64,000 bases of DNA from Isochrysis galbana (Eukaryota; Haptophyta; Isochrysidales; Isochrysidaceae), in assembly GCA_018136815.1 (NCBI GenBank), contig CM030941.1, forward strand, positions 1,859,582 to 1,923,581, in the 5' to 3' direction. The position numbers and the translations under genes were made by a program. Under the pieces are notes generated by a model. The model was not told the origin of the DNA and did not search any database. It was given only the letters and a program-made list of their open reading frames with translations. Position 1 is the first letter of the stretch, and the number at the start of each line of letters is the position of its first letter. Below are positions 42,267 through 53,847 of this stretch, one piece after another.

Positions 42267-43139
42267 CGAAACCTTCCGAAAAGAGGGGGAAGTGTCGTGG
42301 CAGTTTCCGTCCCCCCCCCCCCCCTTCCCCCCCCATCACACACCCGCTCGACACTCCGGACCGACCCCTCCCCAGGGCGATGGGGGGGGGGGGTCCTGGA
42401 TTTTCGCGCTGACCGAGAGGCGCGCTCCCCCCTCCTCCCCCCGTCAGCGCTGACCGGGAGGCCGGGAGCCTTACCAGCAGGAGCGTGAGAGCGTCGGAGA
42501 GAGAGCAGGGGCTGAGCACAAGCAAGTTCCAAGCTGCAAGCTTACTTGCTCACTCCACTCGTGGCGTATGCCGCCAGCGCGAGCGGGCCATCGCGAGCAA
42601 GAACCTTGGGCTTCTGCGGCGTTTCCGCCGACGCCGCACGGCGCGGTGGTCGGCTGCCAGAAGCAGCAGGCCTCTTTGGCGCCGCGCACACTGGCGGCGG
42701 CGTTCTCGGCGTGGATCGTTGGGGCGATTGCAGATGGCGGGCTTGCGTGCAAAGCGGCGGCTAAAGCGCAGCGGGCGAAGTGAAGAGGGAGGGCGACGCC
42801 GAACGGGTGATGCGGCTGCAGCAGCTCTGACGGCAAGAGGGTGAGGCAGGCTCGTCGTCGTCTGCGGCGTGCTCGATGGGGATCATCGCGGCGATGGCGG
42901 GCGGGCAGCGTGCGCAGCAAGCGGCGGCAAGAAAGCAGTGGCAGAGGTGTCGTCGTGTGCGCGACATGTGCATTGGGTCGCGCGCACGTCGAGACTCTTC
43001 TTCCTTGTCTGGTTGCTTATCTTTCACAAGACGGCCACCCTCCTGGGCTGGTCATGGTTTACCGCCCCGGGAGAGCTGGGGACCCTGCGAGCGGTGTCGC
43101 TGTGGCGATCAGAGACGCGGCCGGTAGGATAACCGCTAG
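42267..43139. other. upstream region of the hydrolase gene, no clear gene
   Basis: C- and G-runs at 42310-42330 and 42380-42395. Ala/Arg-rich open frames on both strands at 42480-43030 do not agree with any family I know. A small gene here is possible but not supported. Confidence 0.35.
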
Positions 43140-43530
43140 ACCGGACATGCTAGTAGTATTTGTTGCGGGTAGGGGGGGTTGCCTGTTCCCCCTTGTACAT
43201 TCCCAACCGTTAGGCTTTCCTCGCGTAACTCCCTCCCCGCTGTCACGCTCCGGTGCCCCCTCCCTGCATTGCGTTTCCTTCCCGCCATTAGGTTTCCCCG
43301 CGAGACCCCCTCTTCGTTGTCACGCTCCGACGCCCCCTCTATGCGTCGCCCATTAGGTCCGTCTCCCCTCTCTCCTCCCCCCGTTCTCTCCACGAGTGTT
43401 CCCTTGAGTTTCCAGCCTCGTTTCATCCCTTTCTTTTCCCGCGTGTTTCCCTTTCCCGTGTTTACTTTTCCCCGCGAGTGTCCTCTCCCTTGTTTCTCTT
43501 CGTCATGGAGAACTATCAGTATCAGTAAAC
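43140..43530. repeat. degenerate tandem repeat shared with 20690-20790
   Basis: Two to three degenerate units of about 60-75 bp: GTCACGCTCCGGTGCCCCCT and GTCACGCTCCGACGCCCCCT, with (A)TTAGG(T/C)TTTCC(C/T)CGCG between. Part (TAGGTTTCCCCGCGAGACCCC) recurs at 20743. It is probably a retroelement fragment. Confidence 0.5.
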
Positions 43531-44459
43531 TGATAGGGGCATGGAGCGGATTTGTATTTTGTATACTTCGTGAGAGTGTAGTCGGATGTTGCTTGCTCTA
43601 CACAAGTAATACTTTAAAACCGCCCAACCGAATTCAAGGACACGAATAGCCATGAGCGCGGTGTGCCAAACTACGCTAGTACCACTATTTACATCTTTCT
43701 CCGCTGCAGATAGGGATAGGGAATGCCTACTCTACCGTGATATGTTAGAGATATGTGTTCAGTGGGCGAGCCGCGAGCAACCACCCGCTACTCACTTTTC
43801 GTGGACTTAGCGCTACCCCTTTCCAATCGTTACGTGAGAGGCCACGAACAAGAGCACGGCATGCACGCGACGTGCAATAGGCGGGAAGGCGCAAGCAAAA
43901 GGCTTCTTCGGTTACTGTCGCGCCATTATTTCTCCGTAGTCTCGGCCAAGGCAGCGCGCCCATGGACTGGCATGGAATTGATGCGAATGACCTATCCGCA
44001 ACCACGGCGGCGGGTGCTCTCCCGCAAAAGCTACGTCACGTGGTGCGCCCATGCCGCAACCGGCAAAGACTACCTAGCACTGCATTGCGCAAGGACTCGG
44101 CCGGCCCATACCTGCCGGCCACCAGCCACAATCGCCGATACTCTGCGTCGTGATGGTGTCCGACGCAAAGCCAGAAAGGACGCCGACATGAGCGCACGGC
44201 CTAGTTGCCGATAGGAATGCTGCTGTGGGCAGGCCCTTGCATCCTCTCCCGAGTGGGCCACATGCCACCATTGCTCCAATGTATTGCCGTGATGTAAAGC
44301 GTGGAGGTATCAAATACACCAAGAGAAGCTCACAAGCTGGTTGAATACGAAAAGGCCGAGTTGACCAGGCCCTCGCTTCCCTGCTAGAAGGTGTTGCAAG
44401 AGCACCTGCGGGCGGTAAGTGCGGAGAGCAAATAGTATTCTGATGAGCATATCGAAGAC
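43531..44459. other. spacer, no convincing gene
   Basis: A 153-codon plus frame at 43753-44214 has no recognisable domain, and its composition does not favour coding. I see nothing else. Confidence 0.3.
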
Positions 44460-47242
44460 TCAAAGTAGGCCAGCCACAGTCTTGGACGGGCGAGTCAAGG
44501 CGTTGAAACTCGGCTGTCTGCTCGGCCTCTGACTGCCAAAGCCGCCGCTGTTTCCGACGACACCGCGCAATGCAGCAGGCTGCCTCGGAGCTGGCATGCA
44601 CGGATAGCGATCCGCCACATGAGGTAGCAGAATCGTACTGAAGGTGAGCAACTTGAGGGTAGCCAGGGCGGAGAAAGCGAGGCATGCGTTGGTGATAAAG
44701 GTGGGGTCGACATGGGGATCCGGCAGCCCAGGGTGGAGCCCGGCGACACCGAGAGCCAGGAAGCCAATTGTCGATGCGAAGGCGTCAAACGTTAGTGCAT
44801 TGGCAGATTGGACGGGAAATACGGCAGGGGCCATGAGGACCATCGTCCCGCGCAAGAGCGCGTCCAGCCACGCCTTCACGCCCATGTATGCCAGGCTTAC
44901 CACGCCAACGACCACGTTCCCGAGGGATGCGGACTGTGGTAGGCAAGACGCGCAGCCATTGAGCAGGACGTCGCACAGATTCGAGCCACTGTCCTCGGCG
45001 ATCCACAACAGCCCCTGAGCACACAGTGGATGGCGGGGGTCGGCCAATCGGCAGCCATCTTGTTATGGACCAGCACAGCGCATCAATGTAGCGCGAAGTA
45101 GGGCACGAGGCAGGGGAGTCTCAGTATGACGCGCAGCGCGTACCTGCAGTGCGCGAGCGAGGAATGTGAAGCACACTGCGGCGGCCCAAATCAAGAGCCC
45201 GGCAGGCATGGCGTATTCGTTGAGCGCCGAGCCGAGGACTCCGATTGTAGAAGCGCGAAGACTGATGTCAGCAAGCACGTAGGCGGAGATGCCGACAAGT
45301 GCGTCACGTTTCGTGACGTCCTGGACGACGTTGTGCATCTGGGTGCGCTGACTCTGCGGGCGCGGGGAGCAGATGGACGAGTGGGAAAGGGGAAAGAGAC
45401 TGGTCGTTGTCCGAAGGCAGCGGAGTCCGACGCGCTGCCAACGTGGGTGCGGCGGACGCGAAGGTGGATGTGCAAGCAGGCAGACCAAGCTCGCCTTGTG
45501 TGTCATGGGATTGGCGAAGAAGATGCCCGTGACTACCGTCACGAGATAGAGGGCGCATGTAGCTGCGGCGACGAAAACAAGGAACGAGTCGAACTGTTCG
45601 GCAAGGATGATCTCTCCGGGTTTGGAACGGATCTACGATAAGAGCGGATGGGTCCGACGGATCACGAACAGGCTAGAATCCCTTTCCGGCGCGGCTGCTC
45701 AGCGCGAGGGCACGTGAAGCGGGCGGCGATGGCGGCGATGGGTAACTTCGAGGAAGGGCGGGTGAGTAGGCGGGCAGGCTCGCACGATGCCATGGGCCTG
45801 TCCGAAGCGCACCTGATGCACGACCCGATGAAAACCCTCGTTCCCAAGCAGAATGATCAGAGTATACAGCTGCGGCGCCGAGCCGAACGCGGCCTGGACG
45901 AAGCACACCGTCGCGAAAAGGGGCGATTCGAGGTCGAGGGGATCGCGGTGACTAGAGCTGCGCACGTCTTGACTCGCACTTCTGGCCTGGGTCACCTTAA
46001 TTGTCTGCTCGTCGGAAAGCCCACAGGGTGGCGGGAGAAGCGTGGCGATGGCCTCCATGGGAGTGATAAGCCCACATGCAGCAAAAACGGTTGCTGGCCA
46101 TTGATTCAGCGTAGTCCGGGGCCCCTTATCACCGAGAGGCGTGTACACCTCGAGTTCGCTTATCGCCAACTCCTCCTCGTCCTCGTCGAGCGATTCCACA
46201 CGTACCCTACCCGGCCTCGGCGCCGGCGTCGAGAAGCTTGGGGTACTGGGGCCCGCTCCTCGTACCACCTTGGGGGTCTGCGTCGGCTCTCCGAAAGTTG
46301 GATGGGGTACCGTGTGATAACGTGCACGTCGCGGGCCGGTTAGCTTGGGAATCAAAAAGCTGCTGACCGGTCCCCAGCGGCTCGCAGGCGTGGTGGGCAT
46401 CCCGCTCTCTTGCAGGGATGGGGTTTCCATGGTAGCGCTTGTCCCAGGCGTCTCGGTGCCAGGCGTGAAATTGCGCATGCCGACGGCTGATGGCGGCGGC
46501 GATGTGATTCGAACGAGCCCCTTCGCCTTCACGAAGACCAAGTCGCCAGCGACAGCGACGAATAGCGACGTCCTAGAAAGTGTGAAGAGCGCCGCGGCGC
46601 CCACAGAAGTCAGAAGGAAGGTGAGCACGGACATCTCCGCGCGGACATAACCCTCCTCTCGGAGATGCACAAAAACGACGACGAGCAAGACCTGTGGCCG
46701 GCGAGGGTGCGGCGGATGGGGGTTGTACGCAGGGGCTTGGCGGCTCGCGCAAGCCCGCACGCCGAGGACCCACCGACCCGACACCCCGGTGGACGATCAA
46801 CTCGAACTTTCCCCCGCCCCAACCCACCCACCCCTCCCAGTGGCCCCGGACGGGGCACTACCTGCTGCACGACGTAGAGGAGACCACACAAAAGGATGCG
46901 CAAATTGCACCCCCCGGGTCCGCGGCCCGTCTTGGAGTGGGCCTCCTCCCAACTTTTGCCGAGCAGGGTCACAATAAGGAACGCGATCAGGCCGACAGCG
47001 AAGCCGAGCAGGATCGAGCGGTACAGCTGGGGACTGGGAGGCTCACGGCACGTGCACGGAGAGCGGAACCACGAGTCAATCCTGAGGGCAGGGGGCGGTG
47101 GAACGTTGAGGATGAGCCGCCAAACGCGAGAAATACTCGCAAGCATGCGTGACGCCGGTACTTCGCTGAATATCACGGTGGGTGGGCAGCCCGTGGGCGA
47201 CAGCTCAGCTACAGAACGTTGCGCGTCGCTAAGGCCGTGCAT
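44460..47242 (-). CDS. putative multipass membrane protein, several exons, family unknown
   Basis: Minus-strand exons carry hydrophobic segments in a plausible order. About 46868-47242 encodes LYRSILLGFAVGLIAFLIVT and NLRILLCGLLYVVQQ, with a donor after CAG at 46868. About 46650-46710 encodes VLLVVVFVHLREEGYVRAEM, then SVLTFLLTSVGAAALFTLSR and a long Ser/Pro/Thr-rich hydrophilic loop with acidic SLDEDEEELAISELEVY. About 45880 encodes LFATVCFVQAAFGSAPQLYT. 45540-45630 encodes FDSFLVFVAAATCALYLVTV. 45150-45330 encodes RDALVGISAYVLADISLRAS and PAGLLIWAAAVCFTFLARAL. 44600-44960 encodes LGNVVVGVVSLAYMGVKAWL and further segments. I do not recognise the family, and exon borders are approximate. The first exon lies next to the stop of the wall-protein gene upstream. 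Confidence 0.45.
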
Positions 47243-47298
47243 GTCTCGACTCCAGCGTGTTATTAGCCTGCTGCGCACACACGGACGGAGCTTGCCCA

Positions 47299-49002
47299 TC
47301 AGGCCCACCTGTCATACGTCTCGTGGCGGTAACAGTCCCATCCATTCGCGAGCGGCATGTAGAGGTACTGCGAGTCGTCGTGACACGGCAAGCCCAGGCG
47401 ATGAAAGTGGGGCGTGGAATAGTTGCCGAGCTCGTAGACTGAAGTGAGATAATAGACAATCTGAGGGGCATGCCGGACAAGCGGTTGAGGTTGACATGCG
47501 GCCATGATGATAGCCAGGGGCAAGGCGCAGCATGCGCCCGCCTGGCTGCTGGGTCACACCTCGGGGCTTGATGAGCTCTCCCACATGGCATCGCTGTTGA
47601 CCGCCGAGGGATAGCCGCAGTAGTCGGTGCACGATTGTCCCAGCTTGGTGAGCACCCAGCAGGATTCGCCCGAATAGATACCGCTGCAAGGGGGCGGAGA
47701 GGGTGGCGGCGAGGAGGGCGGCGGCGGCGGCGGAGGGGAGAAGGGCGGCAGCGGCGGGTTGTACGGCGGTGGGGGTGGCTCGGGCCGCGGCGAAGGCGGG
47801 TTGGGACTAGGCGGTGCCTCGGGGGGCGAGGAGGGTGGCGGCTCGGGCGGCGGCGGAGAAGGTGGCGAGGAGGGCGGCAAGTGAGGTGGCGGGGGCGAGG
47901 GCGGGGGCGGGGCGGGTGGCTCAGAGGGTGGGAGAGGCGGCGCAGAAGGCGGCGGCGCAGAGGGTGGCGGCGAGGGCGGGAGCGACGGGGGCGGCGGCGG
48001 CGGCGACGGAGGCGGGACGGGTGGCGGCGGCGAGGGTGGAGGCGAGGGTGGCGGGACGGGCGGCGGAGGTGTGGGCGATGGCGGTGGCGATGGGGGGCTG
48101 GGCGGCGGTGCGGGCGGCGGCGAGGGGGGCGAGGGCGGCATCGAGGGCGGCGAAGGTGGCGGTGGCGAGGGCGACGGCATCGAGGGCATCGGCTCGATCG
48201 GCGGCGGTGGCGAGGGCTCGGGGGTGCGGGGTGGTGGCGGCCGAGAGGGTGGCGTGGAGGGGGGCGGCGGGAGCGGCGGTGGCAGGTATGGTGGTGGCGG
48301 TAAGGGCGGCGGCGGAGAGGGCGATGGGCTGTACGGAGGTGGCGGCAAGGGTGGCGGCAGCATTGGTGAGGGCGAGCTGGGCGGGGGCGGCGAGGGGGGC
48401 GGCGAGGGGAAGGGCGGTGGGGGTGGCGGCGAGGGGGGCGGCGGCGGTGAAGGCGGCGGCGATGGCGGCGCGGGTGGCGGGCTCGACGGCGGCGGCGGCG
48501 AGGGCGCAGCCCAGCAGACGCATGGGGCGCGAAAGCCAGGCGGGAAGTTGAATGGCGTGAACTGCGGGTAGCAGTGCCAGCGCTCGAGCCCCTCGATGAG
48601 GAGATGAGTGCCCTGGCATGGAGTGTCGATCTGGTCAAATATGTCGTGCGAGTTCTCCAGCCCCATCAGCCGTTCGAGGCACCAGACGACTGAAGAGGAG
48701 GTGGAGGTGTGTATGGTGGCGTGGACGTCGACTCTGCCTGCTCCCCCGCATGCATCGGAGCACGTGTGGATCCCGTCAGAGAGGACATAGCAGTGGCCAT
48801 TGATTCCAATAGCGTCTGGCATCGAGCAGTGCGTCGCTGCGATCAGCTCCTCGCAGTCGAGCCGTGACATCCGATTGGCATCGGAGATGATCATCGTGAG
48901 GGCACGGCCATGGGAGGCGGAAGAATGAGAGGGGGAGGGAAGGAGGGAGGGGAGGGAGGGGAGGAGGGCAGGTGCAAGGGGGACAGGGAGGAGGAGAAAC
49001 AT
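47299..49002 (-). CDS. pherophorin-like secreted wall protein with duplicated Cys modules
   Basis: Exon 1 is 47560-49002 and exon 2 is 47299-47460, joined in phase across a 99-bp GT-AG intron; 533 residues. The start at 49002 gives a signal peptide (MFLLLPVPLAPALLPSLPSL). An N-terminal Cys-rich module (GHCYVLSDGIHTCSDACGG ... PCQGTHLLIEGLERWHCY) is followed by about 285 residues of SPPPP/SPPP type. A second module follows (SCWVLTKLGQSCTDYCG ... PCHDDSQYLYMPLANGWDCY). The globular-proline rod-globular plan is that of pherophorins and related hydroxyproline-rich glycoproteins of algal extracellular matrix. Prolines are probably hydroxylated and glycosylated in the secretory pathway. Upstream frames in the C/T-rich leader are not included. 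Confidence 0.7.
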
Positions 49003-49499
49003 TTGGTGGGTTGGACTGGGGAGGGAGGGGGAGGGAGGGGAAGGGGTGGGCGAGGAGGGGGCTACCCTCCCGCGGGCGGCGGCAGCGGGGAAAGGGGGGG
49101 AGTGGAGAAGTGGGTGGACGTAAGGGTGGAGGGGGGGGAGGCCACGGGGACCGGGGCAGGGGGCAGAGGAGGAGAGCTGTGCGGGCTCGATGCGCGCGCG
49201 GGGATTGCGGGAAGATGAGAGGAGGGAGGGGAGGAGGCAGGGAGAGGGGGGGAGGGGTTGAGGGGGACACAGCCCCTGGAGGGGAGGGACAGAGGGAGGA
49301 GGCGAGGAGGCGAGAAAGAGAGGGAAAGGAGAGCCGATCTTACGTAGTAGAAAGGCGACGAGAGGGAGCTTCGGAGAGAAGGGAATGAACGCCCGAGAGA
49401 CGGGTGGGGGGAGGAGCCGGGTAGGGCACGCGGAGAGATGAATGTAGTGCTGAGTAGAGGGGAGGGAATTGTGGTGGTGGAGGCGAACCTCCTGGCGAC

Positions 49500-49530
<31 letters not shown>

Positions 49531-49761
49531 ACGCGAGCTGCAAGACGCCCACCAAAAGCAATAATAAACGGCATGGAGAGATAAGTGTGAGAGTGAGGAA
49601 CCCAAGAAGCACGGGGAAAACAATAATAGAGCCCCCCCCTTGGGCGCGCGCTCTTTGTCTCTCTTCTCTCGCTCCTCTTCTCGGTCTCATCTATCGTATC
49701 GGGAGCCATTCATTCTGTATAATGGGAGGGTTGGAGGCGGGAGAGAGCGAGAGAATACATT

Positions 49762-49809
<48 letters not shown>

Positions 49810-50038
49810 ACTAGAATGGAGGAGAGAGAGAAGAGGGAGGGGAGACAGGTGGAAATAAAAATGACGCCGCCCCATTTCACACTAAACAAATTCTCCTGGC
49901 GTCGCACTACAATTTCGTATTCTTGTGCTTCTCGCCCCCACGATTCTCTATCTCCCCCAACGTTAGAACTTATAGCGTCGTATGACATCTTGTTAGCCAC
50001 ATACACCGGACGATGCGCCAACCGCGCACATCGCGGGG
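49003..50038. other. upstream region of the pherophorin-like gene, with (GA)n tracts
   Basis: C/T-rich on minus close to the start. (GA)n tracts lie at 49500-49535 and 49766-49804 (about 19 units). 49860-50038 is mixed and non-coding. Confidence 0.5.
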
Positions 50039-50318
50039 TACAAGTAGGTGGTACAAAAAATAGTCGAACGCGAACGCAACTCAAACTTTTTGACCGTTTG
50101 AACATAGTCAACTACCTACTACTCCCTTGACCCCCAAAGTGAACACTGTGAAAAACACTGATAATTTTCCTCGCGCCGCGTACACGCGGCGCTCAACACC
50201 TCGCGGCGGTGCCGCGAACACACTCCACTCAAGGCGCGCGACAATGAACACCCGTCAACTACATACTCACCCCCCCTAAAAAAGTGAACGCGCGTGTTAT
50301 TTTTACCACCTACTTGTA
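50039..50318. mobile_element. 280-bp MITE-like element
   Basis: Perfect 15-bp terminal inverted repeats TACAAGTAGGTGGTA (50039-50053) and TACCACCTACTTGTA (50304-50318), extended by A/T runs inside. GGGG flanks both ends, but the duplication is not decisive. The interior has GTCAACTACCTACTACTC and CGTCAACTACATACTCAC repeats and a GCGCCGCGTACACGCGGCGC palindrome. It has no coding capacity. Confidence 0.6.
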
Positions 50319-50604
50319 GGGGCTCCGTTGCCGCCGAAGGGCTACGGTCCCGCAGCATTAAGGTTATACTAACACAACAATAAAACTCTGACGCTCCCCC
50401 ATCGCCAAAGGCGAGACCCTGATTCTCCCAATCCCAATCGTTGCCATTCCCGAGAAAGGTACAAACAAGCTTACCTTCGAGGCTGAAATATGCTCAAGCG
50501 CCAAAGACAAAGACATAGGCCAGCAACAATTCTTCGCCTAAGACGGAAGACGGCGGCATCCAAACCTGTAATATTCCTGTGTCGTCACCCCGCACCTAGT
50601 TGCC
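50319..50604 (+). other. short coding-like exon end, unrecognised
   Basis: Plus strand about 50415-50540 reads TLILPIPIVAIPEKGTNKLT and ends SSAKDKDIGQQQFFA stop. It is bounded upstream by a stop, and no partner exon was found. It may be debris of a mobile element. The rest of the stretch is non-coding. Confidence 0.25.
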
Positions 50605-50605
50605 T

Positions 50606-51139
50606 AAAAAAAAATCTGAAGATTCTGGGCTACACACCTACCGTCTATAGGACTCGCCACTTCTATTTCCATCGCCCTTATCTTCCCTCCCTCCACCTCC
50701 TCCCCTGCCCCCCTTCTTTCCTTTTTCTTCGGTTTCCGGGGTCCGACCTCGGTGCACTACCTGAGGTCTGGATTGGAGTGTGGGGTCCGGGCAGGCCTTT
50801 TGGTCTTTTTCTCACGTGTGTCACTTCCTCTCGGCCGTGATTCGGTAGTTGGGTCTCGTCTAGCACGCATTGCTTCTAGCGGTGTCCTTCTTTGCTGGTT
50901 GTGTCGGTGTTTTATTCGTCCTATCTGCCTCGTTCTTCGGTCTCTTGGTTCTCTTGGACAGCGTGCGCGATCCTCAGCTTGGCGGCTAGCTCGGCTAGCT
51001 CCTCGCTGGGTTTGAGCCCACCTCTGTCGTTTATGTGAAATACGGGTCTTAGGTCACCTACATCTATCCTTTTCTTGGGTTGTCTTCCCATGCCCGCTTG
51101 GGCCGTTCGCGCTGAGTCGGTTTCATATGCGAATAACAA
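50606..51139 (-). mobile_element. LINE 3' end, second subfamily
   Basis: Minus strand reads GMGRQPKKRIDVGDLRPVFH, then INDRGGLKPSEELAELAAKL, stop at 50921. RPVFHINDRGG aligns with APVFTINDKD of the copy at 21471. The 3'UTR is about 315 bp and again ends in a sense T-run (50606-50614). The body is 5'-truncated. Confidence 0.7.
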
Positions 51140-51284
51140 AGATGTCTCGTCAGCTTGCGAGCTCTCATGGATTTGGAGCTCGCACCGATATCAGTACTCA
51201 TATCAGCCCGCAAGCCTCAAAAACAAAACTCCCCTCCCTATGCGAAGCCTCAAAAACAAAACTCCTCACCTCCACACTCCACAT

Positions 51285-52463
51285 TCAGGCCTCGTCATCG
51301 CTCTCGTCAGAGTCCTCTGGCTCGTCAGGAATCATTTCCAACTCCCAAGGCAGCACCTTGCTCTCCCACTCAGCAAGCTGGGATTCCATCAAGAGATTTG
51401 TGTGAGCTCGCACAAGCCTGTCCACCGTCCTTTGGCCGAGTCTATTGCGCTTCTTTGAGTGGATCCAACCTTCAACAGACCAAGAATGCTCGCACCCTGA
51501 TGCGGAGCAGTCCATCGAAAGCAGGCGCATCGCCGCCCAACGAAGATGTTTCCAAGGCGCGAGGTAGATCTTTGCCCATTTGTAGGACGCCATATTCTTG
51601 GCGTACGATGAGAAAGCACAATCATCGGTCAAGTCGTGTGTACCTACTGCAAGAGCCTCTTCAAAATCTGCAAGCTCAGCGAGCAGAACAGGTAACGGAT
51701 GCTCATCGTTCGACATCTGGCGCAAAACGTGTTTCACCTCTTGCATCTCAGATTCAGATGTGGAAAAGTCGCGCCGGCAAAATTCTGGCTCAAAGCGGTA
51801 TGCCGCAGTCATTGCAGAAACATGGAAGTACTCCCATCGGGCCATGAATATGGTGTGTATCTTGCGACGAATTCTCTCTGGCACATTAGGAATAGTATTG
51901 CCGTAAAACGAATCGAGTTGCAGCATGTAACCGTAGACTTTTCCCAGCATTGCTCCCTCCTTGCCATCAGTGAGTCGCAACATTCGAAGGGCTGGCTCCA
52001 AAATGGTGATGCACATCGAAACTGTGTCTTGAAGGCTGTCATCTCTAATGCAACGTTTGACTTCAGCTCCTTTATCTCTCACATCCCGGCTTTGCTTCGA
52101 GAGCCACGCAGTAAACACCTGGTCAATAACGAGCTTGTCCAAGATGGGATGGACATTCTTGAAGCGAATGAGCATGAGGAGCTTAGAGGCAAAGCGTGTC
52201 TCACAAAAGCGCACGAGCTCAGTCCCACCCTTAGGCCTACTCTCAGGGGGAATCTCCTTAGCAAGCTCCCGGTATCGCGCCAACGGTTTCTGATGATATA
52301 TGATAAACTTCACGACGTCCCAGACACAATCCACGCATTTGCTGAACTCATCCTCCCCCCAATCAAATTCACGATCGAGGCCTTTCACTCGAATCGTTGG
52401 CTTGTCCGAGAATACATTCTTCATGAAATTGTCTATCGAATGAGCTGGACAAATAAAGGTCAA
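51285..52463 (-). CDS. hAT-family transposase, N-terminally truncated
   Basis: An intact 392-residue frame. It begins within the RNase H-like catalytic core (TFICPAHSIDNFMKNVF, where hAT proteins have C-AH-LNLL) and ends with the dimerisation domain (ASGCEHSWSVEGWIHSKKRN, RLGQRTVDRLVRAHTNL) and an acidic tail. The BED zinc finger and first catalytic Asp expected upstream are absent; the region above 52463 has stops. Subterminal ATATCAG motifs occur at both sides (51178-51210 and 52598-52635), but I could not define terminal repeats or a duplication. It is probably a defective copy. It differs in subfamily from the fragments at 15905 and 28953, which have PNSA-CERVFS. Confidence 0.8.
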   Translation of the reverse strand: MTFICPAHSIDNFMKNVFSDKPTIRVKGLDREFDWGEDEFSKCVDCVWDVVKFIIYHQKPLARYRELAKEIPPESRPKGGTELVRFCETRFASKLLMLIRFKNVHPILDKLVIDQVFTAWLSKQSRDVRDKGAEVKRCIRDDSLQDTVSMCITILEPALRMLRLTDGKEGAMLGKVYGYMLQLDSFYGNTIPNVPERIRRKIHTIFMARWEYFHVSAMTAAYRFEPEFCRRDFSTSESEMQEVKHVLRQMSNDEHPLPVLLAELADFEEALAVGTHDLTDDCAFSSYAKNMASYKWAKIYLAPWKHLRWAAMRLLSMDCSASGCEHSWSVEGWIHSKKRNRLGQRTVDRLVRAHTNLLMESQLAEWESKVLPWELEMIPDEPEDSDESDDEA

Positions 52464-52859
52464 GATATGCGGGGCCTTTTCCTGGATGAGCGGATGAGCG
52501 GGAACGCTGCTTTACAGGCCCCGTCCATGCAAACGCCCACCACAAGACCTCATAGATGGGGTGACAGCTTATCAGCTCTCAAGGTTATGGAGCTATCACT
52601 AATATCAGCACTGATATCTAATATCAGCTCTCATGAGAGTTGTCCCAACCAACAACAAAACTCCCCTGTGCGCGCACGCATGTGTTGATTTACGCTCTCA
52701 ACAATCCACACACAAACTCTCTCTCTCTCCTCTAGCGTTAGCGTAGATTGGTACTACTAGTTGGATGAACCTAATGCATCTTAGGGATTGAGGATAGACG
52801 ATAGAGCGTAGCAGCCAAGCAGTCGACCAACGGAGGCTACTACGTATGTATGGTGAGGG
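52464..52859. other. 3' flank of hAT transposase with ATATCAG repeats
   Basis: Clustered GATATCAG/TAATATCAG motifs (52598-52635) and CTCATGAGAG palindrome. It then becomes AT-richer with CTCTCTC and GCGTTAGCGT. No gene. Confidence 0.4.
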
Positions 52860-53472
52860 GACGGTCGGATAGTGTGACTTCGAGCTCGGGTTCTCGCTGC
52901 GACTCTTTGGGGGAGTACAGCCAGGAGTAGTATCTTCTGAATTCTCTACGGATGCCGTCGTCGGACGTCGTCGTTTCGTGATCGGCGTGCACTGGGTTGT
53001 TCCAGTCGCTGGTCTTGTATATCTCTTTTATGTTTCCGCTCCATTTTTGTTGTTTGAGTTTCCTGAAGAACTCTTTAGAGTGGAGGTCTTCTTGGCGGAG
53101 CTTGGCGTGCAAGGGCAGGTATCTTAGGGGCATCTTGCCGCGCTCGTCCGCTAGTTGTCGGTTGGCTTCCGTGATCTCACGTGTGAGATTCGCGTCCGGG
53201 CCTCCCTTGATGAGTTTGATGTTAAGTGTCGCGATTGTCCTTTCCAAGGTGGATTGGATGGTGGGCGTTCTTCTGACGCGTGTTTCCTCCCTCAGGAAGG
53301 TGGCTACGAGCGCTTTCGCGTTGGCCCATTCTTCTGCCAAGTCGCCGCCTCCAAGCGCATTTTCTTGTGCCCTACGGAAGAGGAGCTCCGCTACAACGTA
53401 TGTATATGTATGCTGAAGTATCGATGTTGATGGAGGGGGGGAGGCGACGATTCTAATAGTAAAAGGAGTCAT
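52860..53472 (-). pseudogene. LINE fragment, endonuclease-RT linker
   Basis: 204 codons on minus: ELLFRRAQENALGGGDLAEE, LATLNIKLIKGG-like helices, LHSKEFFRKLKQQKWSGNIK and IREFRRYYSWLYSPK-type segments. This composition and order is typical of the region between endonuclease and RT in LINE ORF2. It ends VTLSDRPLT, like the EEALEARPLT that precedes the RT start at 15195. The RT domain itself is missing. Confidence 0.55.
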
Positions 53473-53563
53473 AGTAGTAGATCAGCCCCTTTAAGATTTG
53501 TCTAGCAGCCGACAACTAATATCAGTGATTTGGCAGTTTGGAGCTCTTACTCTTACTGAGAGC

Positions 53564-53847
53564 TCATAACAATACTCTTACCCCATCTAAGGCGAATAAT
53601 AGTGCTTTACACAGGGTAGTGTATCTCTCTATTATTCTTATGAGTATTGATTCTTCTGAGTAGTTTATATTCTCATAGTGAATCCTATAGAAGTCTGTTA
53701 TGATATATCTCCATGCTAGCAGGTATAGAATGTATATCGCTTTTGGGGCGTCCCCTTTTGGGAATATGAATAGATTGTCTATGATGGTGTCTTCTCTGCT
53801 TCTTTCGGCGTTGGGCGAGAACCTCGCGATTTTGTTCAGTGCGTCCA
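53564..53847 (-). pseudogene. LINE ORF2 C-terminal fragment
   Basis: Minus strand reads VLDALNKIARFSPNAERSRE, YLLAWRYIITDFYRIHYENI, then stop. It aligns with YLISWRYIISDFYRVEFDNY of the LINE at 21147-22138. It lies between the linker fragment and a plus-strand chromodomain fragment, so the order of pieces is rearranged. Confidence 0.75.

Noticed and set aside
43753-44214. 153-codon plus frame as a gene
   Set aside because: No domain, no similarity recognised, no leader like the other genes, and competing frames are equally long.
51226-52667. CAAAACTCCCCT near both sides of the hAT transposase as its target duplication
   Set aside because: At 12 bp it is too long for hAT, and no inverted repeats lie next to it. 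The left copy is also part of a local tandem repeat.
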